Shown here one piece after another: positions 1-6,443 of a stretch of DNA of 33,483 bases. The notes under the pieces are model-generated. The model did no database searches and was not told the origin of the DNA. It saw only the letters and a program-made list of their open reading frames with translations. Every line of letters starts with the position of its first letter. The stretch's first letter is position 1. Origin of the DNA: a virus; IMG/VR virus record IMGVR_UViG_3300028735_000021, positions 1 through 33,483 of that record; one strand, 5' to 3'. Position numbers and translations under genes: made by a program.

Positions 1-254
1 GGCCACCGGACCCCCGTAGGGCATGGCGCAGAGGAGGCGGGCAGTGGGCCGACGAGATCGGCTACGGCCAGGCTGCCGAGGAGGTAAAGCCGACGGACGA
101 GCCGACGCTGAACCTCTTCGGAGAGACCGCCATGGTCCAACCATCGCCCCGGTTCATGCGGGCGCTGCACGAAGCGATCCGTTGTGCGCCGACGTATGTG
201 GTGCGCCACCAGCTTCTTGAGATCAGCAAACAGATCGACGGAGGTGGAAAATGA
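1..254 (+). CDS. Early phage hypothetical protein, 5' end cut off by window edge
   Basis: I do not recognise this family. The reading frame is fixed by the homologous complete gene at 32549-32821, and the coding sequence ends at TGA 252-254. The visible part begins with a basic Pro/Arg-rich stretch (PPDPRRAWRRGGGQW), then an acidic linker (DEPTLNLFG), then a helical C-terminus around PSPRFMRALHEAIR. No membrane segment or catalytic motif is visible. Its stop overlaps the next start as ATGA, implying translational coupling. It differs from the second copy mainly in its second half, so this part of the protein varies between otherwise similar phages. Confidence 0.75.
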   Translation, partial: PPDPRRAWRRGGGQWADEIGYGQAAEEVKPTDEPTLNLFGETAMVQPSPRFMRALHEAIRCAPTYVVRHQLLEISKQIDGGGK

Positions 255-370
255 ACGAGGACAATGAGGGCGGCTATTTCAATCTGGGCAACACCTTGCT
301 GCTCATCCTCGCCATCCTTGCGGCTGTTGGCCTGGTCCTCTCTTCGCCGCAGGCGGGCATGATCCCATGA
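251..370 (+). CDS. Single-span membrane microprotein (39 aa)
   Basis: This small gene starts at ATG 251 inside the stop of the previous gene (ATGA) and ends inside the start of the next one. The N-terminus is acidic (MNEDNEGGYFNLGN) and is followed by one hydrophobic helix of about 22 residues (LLLILAILAAVGLVL) and a short tail. The expected topology is a single-pass inner-membrane peptide. A homologous gene with a GTG start lies at 32818-32937, and conservation of frame and length between the copies supports real coding. Function is unknown; small early phage membrane peptides often affect superinfection or host physiology, but nothing here shows that. Confidence 0.7.
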   Translation: MNEDNEGGYFNLGNTLLLILAILAAVGLVLSSPQAGMIP

Positions 371-657
371 TCAACGTGCTCCTGGTCTACAGCACGCTCT
401 TCTGCACAAGCTGCCTCTACGCGGTTGCGCTGCAGTGTACCTCGTGGGGGCGCTGGCTGGCAACGGAGCGGACGTGGATCAGCGTCGTCATCGGCGTCGG
501 CTACGTCACAGCGTTTATGCGCCTTCTCGGTCCGGCACCAGAGTGGTGGCAGTGGCTGACAGCCTGGGCGATGGCCGGGACGCCCATCGTGGCCAGGTCG
601 CTCTACAACGAGCTACGCCGCTTCGAGGAGTCCTGGCAACGGGAGAGCACCCGATGA
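367..657 (+). CDS. Small multi-span membrane protein (96 aa)
   Basis: The gene starts at ATG 367, overlapping the previous stop as ATGA. The protein has about three hydrophobic segments: near residues 2-25 (with a CTSC motif), 36-55, and a Trp-rich stretch around 60-78 (PEWWQWLTAWA). It ends with a charged Arg/Glu-rich tail. It is probably an inner-membrane protein. The homologue at 32934-33224 is nearly identical over the same length. No family is recognised. Its place in a chain of coupled early genes, directly after another membrane peptide, suggests the two act together or at the same site. Confidence 0.75.
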   Translation: MINVLLVYSTLFCTSCLYAVALQCTSWGRWLATERTWISVVIGVGYVTAFMRLLGPAPEWWQWLTAWAMAGTPIVARSLYNELRRFEESWQRESTR

Positions 658-1025
658 CGCCTAGCAAGCGCTGGCCCAATCATGCTGAATGGGCCAGGCT
701 GGATGTGATCGGGTTGAGCAGAAGGATTCAGGACCGAACCAAAGAGGCGCAAGCGGCAATCGAGCGTAACAACCGTCTGCTGGCAGCGGCGCTCCTGGCA
801 GACATCAGGGCAGACGCCGCCGAGATCATCACGATCCTGGTGAACGTGAAAGGAGGGCAGGGGCCGATGGCTGGACAGGACTCCATCGAGCGACTGAAGA
901 GACAGAACGAGGAACTGGAACGAAAGCTGAAAGAGGCTCGCGATCTGGCCGAGAGGCTGGAGCGAGCGGTCAAGGCGACCAATACGACCAAGCAAGACGG
1001 GCAGCAGGGAGGGAAGAAACGATGA
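654..1025 (+). CDS. Coiled-coil early protein (123 aa)
   Basis: I chose ATG 654, which overlaps the preceding stop (ATGA), over an upstream in-frame extension that would run through the previous gene; the second copy has the same ATG at 33221. The N-terminal half is helical and rich in Ala, Arg and Ile (RTKEAQAAIERNNRLLAAAL). The C-terminal third has strong heptad character around SIERLKRQNEELERKL, then a Lys/Gln-rich tail ending KKR. The likely fold is a long alpha-helical, probably oligomeric protein, possibly nucleic-acid associated through its basic tail. Function unknown. Confidence 0.72.
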   Translation: MTPSKRWPNHAEWARLDVIGLSRRIQDRTKEAQAAIERNNRLLAAALLADIRADAAEIITILVNVKGGQGPMAGQDSIERLKRQNEELERKLKEARDLAERLERAVKATNTTKQDGQQGGKKR

Positions 1026-1081
1026 TCGCATTGCTCGTGATCCTGGTGCTGCTCTACGTGCTCACGTTACCGAAGCCATGA
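1022..1081 (+). CDS. 19-residue hydrophobic micropeptide
   Basis: ATG 1022 overlaps the previous stop (ATGA) and the frame closes at TGA 1079-1081. The peptide is almost entirely a membrane helix (LLVILVLLYVL) with a short LPKP end. The coupling matches the ATGA overlaps of the four genes before it. It is too short for confident gene calling. The second copy is cut off before this point, so it cannot be checked by comparison within the window. Confidence 0.4.
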   Translation: MIALLVILVLLYVLTLPKP

Positions 1082-1092
1082 GGAGGGGAACG

Positions 1093-1578
1093 ATGAGTGG
1101 GAACTGTGGACGTTGCCATCAGTGCGGGGCCGATCTGCGGATCGTCCAGGACGGCGAGGAATGGTGCTCCGTCTGCCAGACCTACCGGCGCTATCGCAGC
1201 CACGGATGGTCAGCCGCTGCCAGCGACCCTAACAGTGAGACGTGTCCCGATTGGTCCAGAATCATCGTCGGGCGCCGCGAGCGGGACGGGGTGGTCGTCG
1301 AACTGGGAGATCGTGACTTGCTGCCCTCAGGCCGCCACAGCCATGATTTCGAATGGGGGTATGGCGGCAGCGGACCGGCGGAGACCGCCTGGGTGGTCCT
1401 GGAGACTGTGGTCGGGCGCGAGGTGGCCGAGGTCTGCTACCAGCACTTCAAGTGGGGGATCGTGGCACACCTGCCGCGGACGTGCTGGCAGATAAGCGTC
1501 AACCAGATCAGGGAATGGGTCTGCCGATTCCTACGTGATGCGGAGACTCCCATCGGCGTGGAGGCGATGGCAGCCTGA
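1093..1578 (+). CDS. Zinc-ribbon early protein (161 aa)
   Basis: The start at ATG 1093 is preferred over ATG 1078 because an AGGAGGGG ribosome binding site lies at 1081-1088. The N-terminus has paired CxxC motifs at C8/C11 and C25/C28, a zinc ribbon of the kind used for nucleic-acid or protein binding. The middle contains an acidic, aromatic stretch (SHDFEWGYGGSGPAETAW), and the C-terminal half looks like a compact alpha/beta domain. I do not recognise the full-length family. It directly precedes the recombination and replication genes, so a role in DNA metabolism or early control is possible. That is inference from position only. Confidence 0.7.
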   Translation: MSGNCGRCHQCGADLRIVQDGEEWCSVCQTYRRYRSHGWSAAASDPNSETCPDWSRIIVGRRERDGVVVELGDRDLLPSGRHSHDFEWGYGGSGPAETAWVVLETVVGREVAEVCYQHFKWGIVAHLPRTCWQISVNQIREWVCRFLRDAETPIGVEAMAA

Positions 1579-1584
1579 AAGCGA

Positions 1585-1617
1585 GGGCGCTCGCGGGCCG
1601 GTCACTCGCGAGCGCCC
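1585..1617 (+). promoter_or_regulatory. GC-rich hairpin ahead of the annealing-protein gene
   Basis: A perfect 11-bp inverted repeat, GGGCGCTCGCG at 1585-1595 and CGCGAGCGCCC at 1607-1617, has an 11-base loop. It sits between the stop at 1578 and the start at 1651. No T-run follows, so it is not a standard Rho-independent terminator. It could be a pause or attenuation hairpin, a processing site, or an mRNA stabiliser. Confidence 0.5.
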
Positions 1618-1650
1618 CATGGGGAAGACGGAACTAGGGAGAGCATACAC

Positions 1651-2736
1651 ATGAGCACCGAGATTGTCAAGCACGAGGATCTCTGGGACGGCGAGAACAT
1701 TCGCCGCATGGCGGATCTGCTGCGCAAAATGCTGCCAGGCGGCGAACGGCTGAGCGACGGCGAAGTACTGGCGCTCGCCCAGGCGGCGAGAGTCATGAAG
1801 CGCAATCCCCTGGCCGGCGAGATCTGGGCAATCGCCGGAAAGGGGGTCACGGATGGCTACCGAGGCCTCATCAAGGACGCAAAACCGGGGAGCTACAACT
1901 ACCGGTATCGCAACCCAAAGCCGGAGGAAGTCACAGCACACGAGATCCGCGAGCGAGATATCGCATGCATCTGCGAACTTTACATCTTCGAGGAGGCCCG
2001 GCAGTGCCGGGAACTCGGCATCCCATACGAGCCGGTGCTGGGCATCGGCATCGTGCGGGAGGAGGAGCGGTACCAAACCGAGACATGGGATGCCAACACG
2101 CGGCGGCGCATCGCATTGCCGCGGGAGAAGTGGCAGCCAATCGCTCCCCCCACAGGTCGTAGCTGGTTCTGGCGAGCAGAGATCCGCGCCCTAAAGGACG
2201 CGCTCAGGAGGGGCGGACTTGCCTACACCGATGACGAGGAGCATGAGATCAGGGCCATCGCCGAAGAGATGGGGGTAGACACGACAGGCGCCACCAATGC
2301 TACGCAGGTCGTGCGGCTCATCGAGACGCACGCGGCCCTGGAGGAGAGCAGGATGAAACAGGCGGAGTACATCGCCGCGACAGAACAGGCATTCGGTCAA
2401 GACATCGCCCAGGAGGTCGCGAAGGCCCGGGTGCAGCAAGCCGCCGACGATCTCTACGGCCCCGATCCGTCCTCGCCTCCACGTCCCCCCATTTTCTGGC
2501 AAATCCCAATTGAATGGATTGATCGCCTCATGGAACGAGCCAATGAGACGACGAACGGCTACTATCGTCACATCAAGCATGTCGAGAATACCCTCCTCAA
2601 GGAAGGGTTTGCCGTAGTCGACAAGACCAACGTAACGCAAGCCCTGCAGGCGCTCATCAGGCATGCGGAAGGAAAGACGGCAGAAGGCACCATAGCGGAG
2701 AAAAAAGATGCCACAGTGGAGAAAGTTGTACACTAA
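1651..2736 (+). CDS. Putative phage single-strand annealing protein (Bet/RecT-like)
   Basis: The protein is 361 aa with a purine-rich site (AGGGAG) about 10 bases before ATG 1651. Residues about 34-75 (LSDGEVLALAQAARVMKRNP, then EIWAI and a DGYRGLI segment) resemble the conserved core of Red-beta/RecT annealing proteins, where a helix is followed by NPxxxEI and then a VxxDGW-like motif. A second family-like element, SWFWRAEIRALKDALRR near residues 171-187, matches the basic 'alkdALRRAf' segment of that superfamily. Such proteins pair complementary single strands during phage recombination. It is longer than the usual 250-300 aa, with an extra helical C-terminus. It precedes the initiator and loader genes. 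No adjacent exonuclease is seen. The call comes from motif memory, without a database search. Confidence 0.5.
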   Translation: MSTEIVKHEDLWDGENIRRMADLLRKMLPGGERLSDGEVLALAQAARVMKRNPLAGEIWAIAGKGVTDGYRGLIKDAKPGSYNYRYRNPKPEEVTAHEIRERDIACICELYIFEEARQCRELGIPYEPVLGIGIVREEERYQTETWDANTRRRIALPREKWQPIAPPTGRSWFWRAEIRALKDALRRGGLAYTDDEEHEIRAIAEEMGVDTTGATNATQVVRLIETHAALEESRMKQAEYIAATEQAFGQDIAQEVAKARVQQAADDLYGPDPSSPPRPPIFWQIPIEWIDRLMERANETTNGYYRHIKHVENTLLKEGFAVVDKTNVTQALQALIRHAEGKTAEGTIAEKKDATVEKVVH

Positions 2737-3769
2737 GATCACCGAGAGCCTCGATGTCAATGACATGCCTGACGACTTCACCAGATTTCTGTGGATCATG
2801 CTGCTGCTCGTCGTGGACCGCGAGGGGCGATGCCTGGACAATCCATCCTACGTGCGCGCCAGAGCCATGCCTTTGCGCAGCGATATCTCAATTGAGCAAG
2901 TAGCAAACGCTCTCGACTGGTTCGCAGAACACGGCATGATCAAGCGCTACCAGGTCAACGGGCGGCGCTATTTCTGGATCCCAACCTTCCACGAACATCA
3001 GGGCAACACGGAGCGCGAGGCGGAAAGCATCTATCCACCACCTCCAAACGAGGAAGACATAGACCTGGCGGGGCCACAATCGGCTTCCGCCGCGGGCGAC
3101 CAGGTCGCGACTAACTCAAGAGCTACTCATGACCAGGTCGCGACTAACTCAAGAGCTACTCATGACCAGGTCGCGACTAACTCAAGAGCTACTCATGACC
3201 AGGTCGCGACTAACTCAAGAGCTACTCATGACCAGGTCGCGACTAACTCGCGCTCAGATGCAGATGCAGATGCAGATGCAGATGCAGATGCAGATGCAGA
3301 TGCAGATGCAGAGGGAGAAGAATTGCCGGCGTCGCAAGCGACGCCGGCCAATCCCCCGCGTGCAGGCCCTAAACGTCACCAAGCTCAAACGACAGACCTA
3401 GGCTATCAGCCGCTCTTTGAGCAACTCTGTCAGACATGTGTCTTGGATCCATCGCTGAGCGCGGCCAAAGTTGGCATCTTCGCGAAGCGACTCCGCAAGG
3501 GGGGATATGGCGCTAACCACATCGCGGACTTTGAGGCATGGTGGTACCAAAACGATTGGCGCGGCAAAAAAGGGCAACCGCCCACGCTCTCTCAGGTTGT
3601 CGCCATGCTCCCCCAGGCGCTCTCACGGGCAAGCCCGCACATACGACAGGAGCCACAGGGATTTGCGGCAATCCGCGAGTACATGAGGATTCGGGAGCGC
3701 GAACATGGCGACGGAACAGGAGATCTTGAAGGCAATGGCTTTGTTGACGGCGGCATACCCGAACTTTGA
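2708..3769 (+). CDS. Phage replication initiation protein with winged-helix N-terminus and repeat linker
   Basis: This 353-aa protein starts at ATG 2708 after GGAG at 2699 and overlaps the previous gene by 29 bases. Residues about 1-100 (SLDVNDMPDDFTRFLWIMLL, then a winged-helix pattern ending FHEHQG) look like the DnaD-type N-terminal domain of phage initiators. Residues 131-182 are four full and one partial copy of an 11-residue repeat (DQVATNSRATH), followed by nine Asp-Ala pairs. Residues about 225-353 form a second, helical domain rich in Trp and basic residues (FEAWWYQNDWRGKKGQPP). The next gene is a helicase-loader candidate, the order seen for SPP1 genes 38 and 39. The repeats double as candidate origin iterons. 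Confidence 0.7.
   Translation: MPQWRKLYTKITESLDVNDMPDDFTRFLWIMLLLVVDREGRCLDNPSYVRARAMPLRSDISIEQVANALDWFAEHGMIKRYQVNGRRYFWIPTFHEHQGNTEREAESIYPPPPNEEDIDLAGPQSASAAGDQVATNSRATHDQVATNSRATHDQVATNSRATHDQVATNSRATHDQVATNSRSDADADADADADADADADAEGEELPASQATPANPPRAGPKRHQAQTTDLGYQPLFEQLCQTCVLDPSLSAAKVGIFAKRLRKGGYGANHIADFEAWWYQNDWRGKKGQPPTLSQVVAMLPQALSRASPHIRQEPQGFAAIREYMRIREREHGDGTGDLEGNGFVDGGIPEL
3098..3253 (+). repeat. 33-bp tandem repeats inside the initiator gene (candidate origin iterons)
   Basis: Four identical 33-bp units start at 3098, 3131, 3164 and 3197, followed by a partial fifth from 3230 that matches for 20 bases before diverging. Each unit contains the small palindrome GACC-A-GGTC and the element GAG-CTA-CTC. 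The copies are identical at DNA level, including synonymous positions, which suggests recent expansion or selection on the DNA itself. All units keep the reading frame. By analogy with lambda ori inside O and SPP1 oriL inside gene 38, these are good candidates for initiator binding sites. Confidence 0.85.
3257..3310 (+). repeat. Nine tandem GATGCA hexamers
   Basis: A perfect (GATGCA)9 microsatellite encodes nine Asp-Ala pairs in the linker of the replication initiator. The unit is a multiple of three, so slippage changes linker length without breaking the frame. It lies directly after the 33-bp repeats. It may be a neutral hypervariable linker or a spacer adjoining the putative origin. Confidence 0.93.
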
Positions 3770-4196
3770 ACCAAAGCCGCAAACAGTTGCCGTCTATGTC
3801 CAGATGCTCAAAGACATTCCCGGCGAAGACCTTTTTCGTGCCGCACGGCAGTGCATCGCGACACTCAAGTTCTTCCCAACTGTCGCAGAAATCCGTGAAA
3901 AAGCCCAACAATCCCATCTGCCATCCGCCGCAGAGGCATGGCAAGAAGTCACAAGGCAAATCTGGCAGTCAGGGTACTACGGCAAGCCGCAGTTTCAGAA
4001 TCCACTCGTGGCACAGATCGTTACAGCCATGGGCTGGCGCGAGTTATGCACGAGTGAGAACCAGATCGCGGATCGTGCGCATTTCATGCGCATGTACGAT
4101 GAGCTGGCACAACGCGCCCAAGCTCAGTTTCTGGCCCTGAATAGCGGCCCTTCGCGACCACAGCTAACGGGGCGGATAGCTTCTGATAACCAATGA
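3705..4196 (+). CDS. Helicase loader/inhibitor, G39P-like
   Basis: This 163-aa protein starts at ATG 3705 after GGGAG and overlaps the 3' end of the initiator gene by 65 bases. The N-terminal pattern EILKAMALLTAAYPNF, the central LFRAARQCIATLKFFPTVAEI and the helical remainder match the layout of phage replicative helicase loader/inhibitor proteins typified by SPP1 G39P. Those carry the host or phage hexameric helicase to the initiator at the origin. No phage helicase or primase is seen in the unit, so it would load the host DnaB-type helicase (inference). The call rests on remembered family pattern and on synteny with the initiator. Confidence 0.62.
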   Translation: MATEQEILKAMALLTAAYPNFEPKPQTVAVYVQMLKDIPGEDLFRAARQCIATLKFFPTVAEIREKAQQSHLPSAAEAWQEVTRQIWQSGYYGKPQFQNPLVAQIVTAMGWRELCTSENQIADRAHFMRMYDELAQRAQAQFLALNSGPSRPQLTGRIASDNQ

Positions 4197-4217
4197 GCCA
4201 GGCCCTCACTCAGAAGG

Positions 4218-4240
4218 CCTTGTAGGGAAATCCTACAGGG
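4218..4240 (+). promoter_or_regulatory. Hairpin between replication and accessory genes
   Basis: CCTTGTAGG at 4218-4226 and CCTACAGGG at 4232-4240 can form a 9-bp stem with one G-U pair and a GAAAT loop. It lies in the 74-base gap between the loader gene and the next start at 4271. No T-tract follows, so termination would have to be factor-dependent. A regulatory or processing hairpin is equally possible. Confidence 0.45.
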
Positions 4241-4270
4241 GGTAAGAGCGACGCAAGGGGCAGGGGGCGT

Positions 4271-4690
4271 ATGATAAGACCTGATACCGTCCAAAGGGTT
4301 GCAGAGCGTCGTAACGGCTCTCTGCGCAAGTTAGCGCAAGAGCTGGGCTTCCCACCTTCGTTTGCCGCCTCTCTCTCTGATGTGCTTCACGAGAGGCATG
4401 AGAACGTTGGCCTTCGGACGGAGAATCGGATCCGCGTCGCCCTCGGCCTGGACCCCATCGCCGTCTATGAGGTGCCTCCCTGCCCCGACTGCGGCCTGGT
4501 CCACACGGGACGCTGCCGCGGCAAGCGGGGCGAGGTGGCAATCGTCGGCCCTGACGAGGTCGTCGTCAAAAGGGCGCGCCGGCGCACAGTGAAACGCTGG
4601 CGTGATCTGCCAGTTGGTGAACTGGCCCGGGCAATCCGCGACCGCGTCGAGTACAAGGTCGCCGACAACTACGGAGAGGAGTGGTCATGA
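4271..4690 (+). CDS. Helix-turn-helix protein with zinc knuckle (139 aa)
   Basis: ATG 4271 is preceded by an AGGGGG site. Residues about 17-60 (SLRKLAQELGF, LSDVLHERHENVG, then IRVALGL) look like an XRE-type helix-turn-helix of the variety common in phage accessory genes. A CPDC motif at C71/C74 with H78 and C82 forms a likely zinc knuckle. The C-terminal half is basic (KRARRRTVKRW) and ends in a short helical segment. It is probably a DNA-binding regulator of phage genes, but the target is unknown. Its stop overlaps the next start by ATGA. No ligand-binding domain is visible. Confidence 0.65.
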   Translation: MIRPDTVQRVAERRNGSLRKLAQELGFPPSFAASLSDVLHERHENVGLRTENRIRVALGLDPIAVYEVPPCPDCGLVHTGRCRGKRGEVAIVGPDEVVVKRARRRTVKRWRDLPVGELARAIRDRVEYKVADNYGEEWS

Positions 4691-4932
4691 CGATAAGGAT
4701 TTGCAGATCACCTGTTTATCCATCGAAAAACAAGCCGCTCACGTTTCAGGACGTTTCTGGCGTTCTCGCCGAGGACACCGAGGGATGGAATGACCTGGAT
4801 TGCCTGGCGCGGGTGCGTGACGATCAAGCGCTGGCTGACTACGATGCGCTGCGCTGGCGCCGTGCGCTGGCGCGTGCACGTGAGCTTCCAGGGGACCGCG
4901 TGGCGATTGATCTGGGGTTGGTGTTCGGCTGA
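4687..4932 (+). CDS. Hypothetical accessory protein (81 aa)
   Basis: I chose ATG 4687 (ATGA overlap with the previous stop, AGGAG just upstream) over an in-frame GTG six bases earlier. The first third is basic and Pro/Lys-rich (RICRSPVYPSKNK). The rest is acidic and then helical (DYDALRWRRALARAREL), ending in a hydrophobic VAIDLGLVFG. No family is recognised. Coupling to the helix-turn-helix gene suggests the same transcript. Confidence 0.55.
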   Translation: MTIRICRSPVYPSKNKPLTFQDVSGVLAEDTEGWNDLDCLARVRDDQALADYDALRWRRALARARELPGDRVAIDLGLVFG

Positions 4933-4942
4933 GGGGGGCAGA

Positions 4943-5455
4943 ATGATACGCGGGTTCCTGCATTCCATAGCCTGGGGAAATCCGTACACTGAGCCACCGG
5001 ATGGCGCACCACGTGTGCTGGCGGAAGTGTTTACGCTCGACCGTGAACCGCCAGATGATTTCAAAAGGTTCGAGTATACGCCCGGTGGCGGTTATTCGTA
5101 CTTCATTCAGCATGTCACACCACCATTGAAACAGCTTCCACCAAAGACACTGGCAAGCGTTCGTCGCAAACGCGTAGAACGTCGGATCAGGCGCAAGTAT
5201 CCACTTTTGGCCGATTATCTCCTTGAAGAAGAGATCGCGAAGAAGCCCGATTATTACGCGGGTATCACCAACACGGAGCTCGCGAAGCGTCACAATGCAG
5301 TCTTGGAAGCGGAAAGGACGCGCTACCTTGAGCTGGTCAACAGAGTTGGCGAGATGGTTGTCTTTGCTCAGGAACCGGCTGCTTGCAAGGAGCGCGCTCA
5401 ACGTTTACGCACAGAGTTGGTATCCCAAAAGGCAGGTAGGGGCCATGGGGAGTAA
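4943..5455 (+). CDS. Hypothetical accessory protein (170 aa)
   Basis: ATG 4943 follows a strong GAGGGGGG site; a longer in-frame start would overlap the whole previous gene and was rejected. The N-terminal half is rich in Pro, Tyr and Phe (FEYTPGGGYSYFIQHV). The C-terminal half is strongly helical and basic (VRRKRVERRIRRKYP, then a Glu/Lys-rich stretch and a long helix through LEAERTRYLELV). No membrane segment is seen. Base composition is less GC-rich than in the flanking genes, suggesting separate acquisition. I do not recognise it. It sits directly before the Csx15-like gene. Confidence 0.6.
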   Translation: MIRGFLHSIAWGNPYTEPPDGAPRVLAEVFTLDREPPDDFKRFEYTPGGGYSYFIQHVTPPLKQLPPKTLASVRRKRVERRIRRKYPLLADYLLEEEIAKKPDYYAGITNTELAKRHNAVLEAERTRYLELVNRVGEMVVFAQEPAACKERAQRLRTELVSQKAGRGHGE

Positions 5456-5528
5456 TCCACGGGGGTGGCACTGATTGTGCGGGCTGGCCACCCGTACATC
5501 AGCACGGAATCAATTCAGGAGGCTATCG

Positions 5529-5849
5529 ATGAAGCTGCTTAACTTTTCGCATCCCATGACCGAGGCGCAGATCGAGGCTGTGGGGAATCTGGTGGGGGCC
5601 AAGATGGAGATCTACGACATCAAGGTCCAGATTGACAACAAAGTCTCGATTATGCCCCAGATTCGAGCTATCGTTGATCAGGTCCTCGTCGCCCTGGAGG
5701 GCGAATACCACGAGTACGTCGTCAACCCGCCAGGGTTGGCCGTGGCGGCAGTCTTGCTTTGCCAGAGGCTTCCAGGTCATTACAAGACCGTTCGCATGGT
5801 TAGCGATGGAGGCACACCTCCACGGTTTCATGTTGCGGAGGTGGTGTAG
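5529..5849 (+). CDS. Csx15-like protein (106 aa), candidate phage counter-defence factor
   Basis: ATG 5529 is chosen over an upstream ATG because AGGAGG lies at 5518-5523. The protein opens with MKLLNFSHPMTEAQI, has a central PPGLAVAAVLL segment, and ends with TPPRFHVAEVV. These three landmarks, in order, match what I remember of Csx15, a small family catalogued among ancillary proteins of type III CRISPR loci: an LNFSHPLT start, a PGL..AA.LL..LHG middle, and a PPRFEVAEI end. Length is close to the family's, slightly short at the C-terminus. No cas genes or CRISPR array are present here. A phage copy could interfere with cyclic-oligoadenylate signalling, but function is inferred only. Confidence 0.6.
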   Translation: MKLLNFSHPMTEAQIEAVGNLVGAKMEIYDIKVQIDNKVSIMPQIRAIVDQVLVALEGEYHEYVVNPPGLAVAAVLLCQRLPGHYKTVRMVSDGGTPPRFHVAEVV

Positions 5850-5857
5850 GTGACGCC

Positions 5858-6388
5858 ATGAACTTGCAGACGTTGAGAGATCAGGTGTGGAGCTTCCGTC
5901 GGCAGGCTGCCGACTACTGGCTGACGCCGGATGAGTTCGACTCCTTGTGCTTCGCTTTTACGGAGGCGGCCGAGGCGATTGACACACAATTGCGCCAGAA
6001 CGGAGATTTCGTCCGCAATCATGACAAGCATATCGATTCCGCTCGCGAGTTGACCCAGTGCGCCGTGATGCTGGTCACGGCCCTGGGGCCAGGCCACAGG
6101 TATGGACAAACTGAGGCGTGGGTTGATCATCGGGAACTGAACGTGTACGAATGCGCCAGGAGGGTCGCCCACGCGTACATCAGCTACATCGATGCGCCAA
6201 AAGCCACGATGTGGCGTGTCTGGGCTGAGGCGGCTCTACTGCAGATTGCCGGGTTGTTGGGGGATGAGTTCCCCCAGATGGTCGATCAGGAGTTGGCACG
6301 CGTGGAGGCAATGCACGGAAAGCAGCGGCTGGAACGGGCAGTGGCGAAGTGCTTCGAGGTGGTCAGGAAAGATCAGCAGAACTGCTGA
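5858..6388 (+). CDS. All-alpha protein, possibly MazG-like (176 aa)
   Basis: ATG 5858 follows TAGGTGA. The protein is predicted to be almost wholly helical. Residues about 30-45 (FAFTEAAEAIDTQLR) and about 65-80 (ELTQCAVMLVTALG) resemble the two acidic helices of MazG-type nucleotide pyrophosphohydrolases, which hydrolyse NTPs or dNTPs and occur often in phages. The match is weak: the usual ExxE and ExxD metal-binding spacing is not clean. A structural all-alpha protein is an alternative. Its last codons overlap the first of two palindromes at 6373-6410. Confidence 0.4.
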   Translation: MNLQTLRDQVWSFRRQAADYWLTPDEFDSLCFAFTEAAEAIDTQLRQNGDFVRNHDKHIDSARELTQCAVMLVTALGPGHRYGQTEAWVDHRELNVYECARRVAHAYISYIDAPKATMWRVWAEAALLQIAGLLGDEFPQMVDQELARVEAMHGKQRLERAVAKCFEVVRKDQQNC

Positions 6389-6410
6389 CCAGAATCAGCA
6401 GTTTTGCTGA
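6373..6410. promoter_or_regulatory. Paired palindromes TCAGCA-N4-TGCTGA (operator or terminator candidate)
   Basis: Two dyads share the pattern TCAGCA-N4-TGCTGA at 6373-6388 and 6395-6410, with centres 22 bp apart, about two helical turns. The first overlaps the end of the preceding gene. Spacing on one helical face is typical of cooperative repressor sites. Because each unit is self-complementary, the two can also pair with each other into a nearly perfect 16-bp stem with a short loop, so an RNA hairpin role is possible. Confidence 0.6.
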
Positions 6411-6443
6411 TGGCAGAAGGGGGAGCTAATCAGGTCGAACGCG

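Larger units (their letters stand above)
1..916. repeat. Left copy of a 916-bp diverged direct repeat
   Basis: This segment aligns end to end with 32568-33483 without net insertion or deletion. Identity is uneven. About the first 65 bases are almost identical, roughly 66-340 carry many substitutions, and the remainder is again highly similar. Both copies hold the same four genes in the same order with the same overlaps. The divergence excludes a simple duplicated contig end and points to two related phage genomes in tandem, or to strain mixture in an assembly. The repeat is cut by both window edges, so its true extent is unknown. Confidence 0.93.

Noticed and set aside
23-220. 65-codon open frame in the left repeat
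   Set aside because: It is out of frame with the homologous complete gene at 32549-32821; the true frame ends at 254.
3098-3253. CRISPR array, because of regular 33-bp repeats
   Set aside because: The units are directly adjacent with no spacers and lie in frame inside the initiator gene.
3257-3310. Phase-variation switch by the GATGCA tract
   Set aside because: The unit length is a multiple of three, so slippage does not shift the frame.
3129-3401. Alternative-frame protein with repeats through the 33-bp units
   Set aside because: The repeated pattern is a by-product of in-frame DNA repeats. The main frame has domains on both sides.
4739-5401. 220-codon minus-strand open frame
   Set aside because: It is antisense to coupled plus-strand genes with clear binding sites and has no binding site or recognisable motif.
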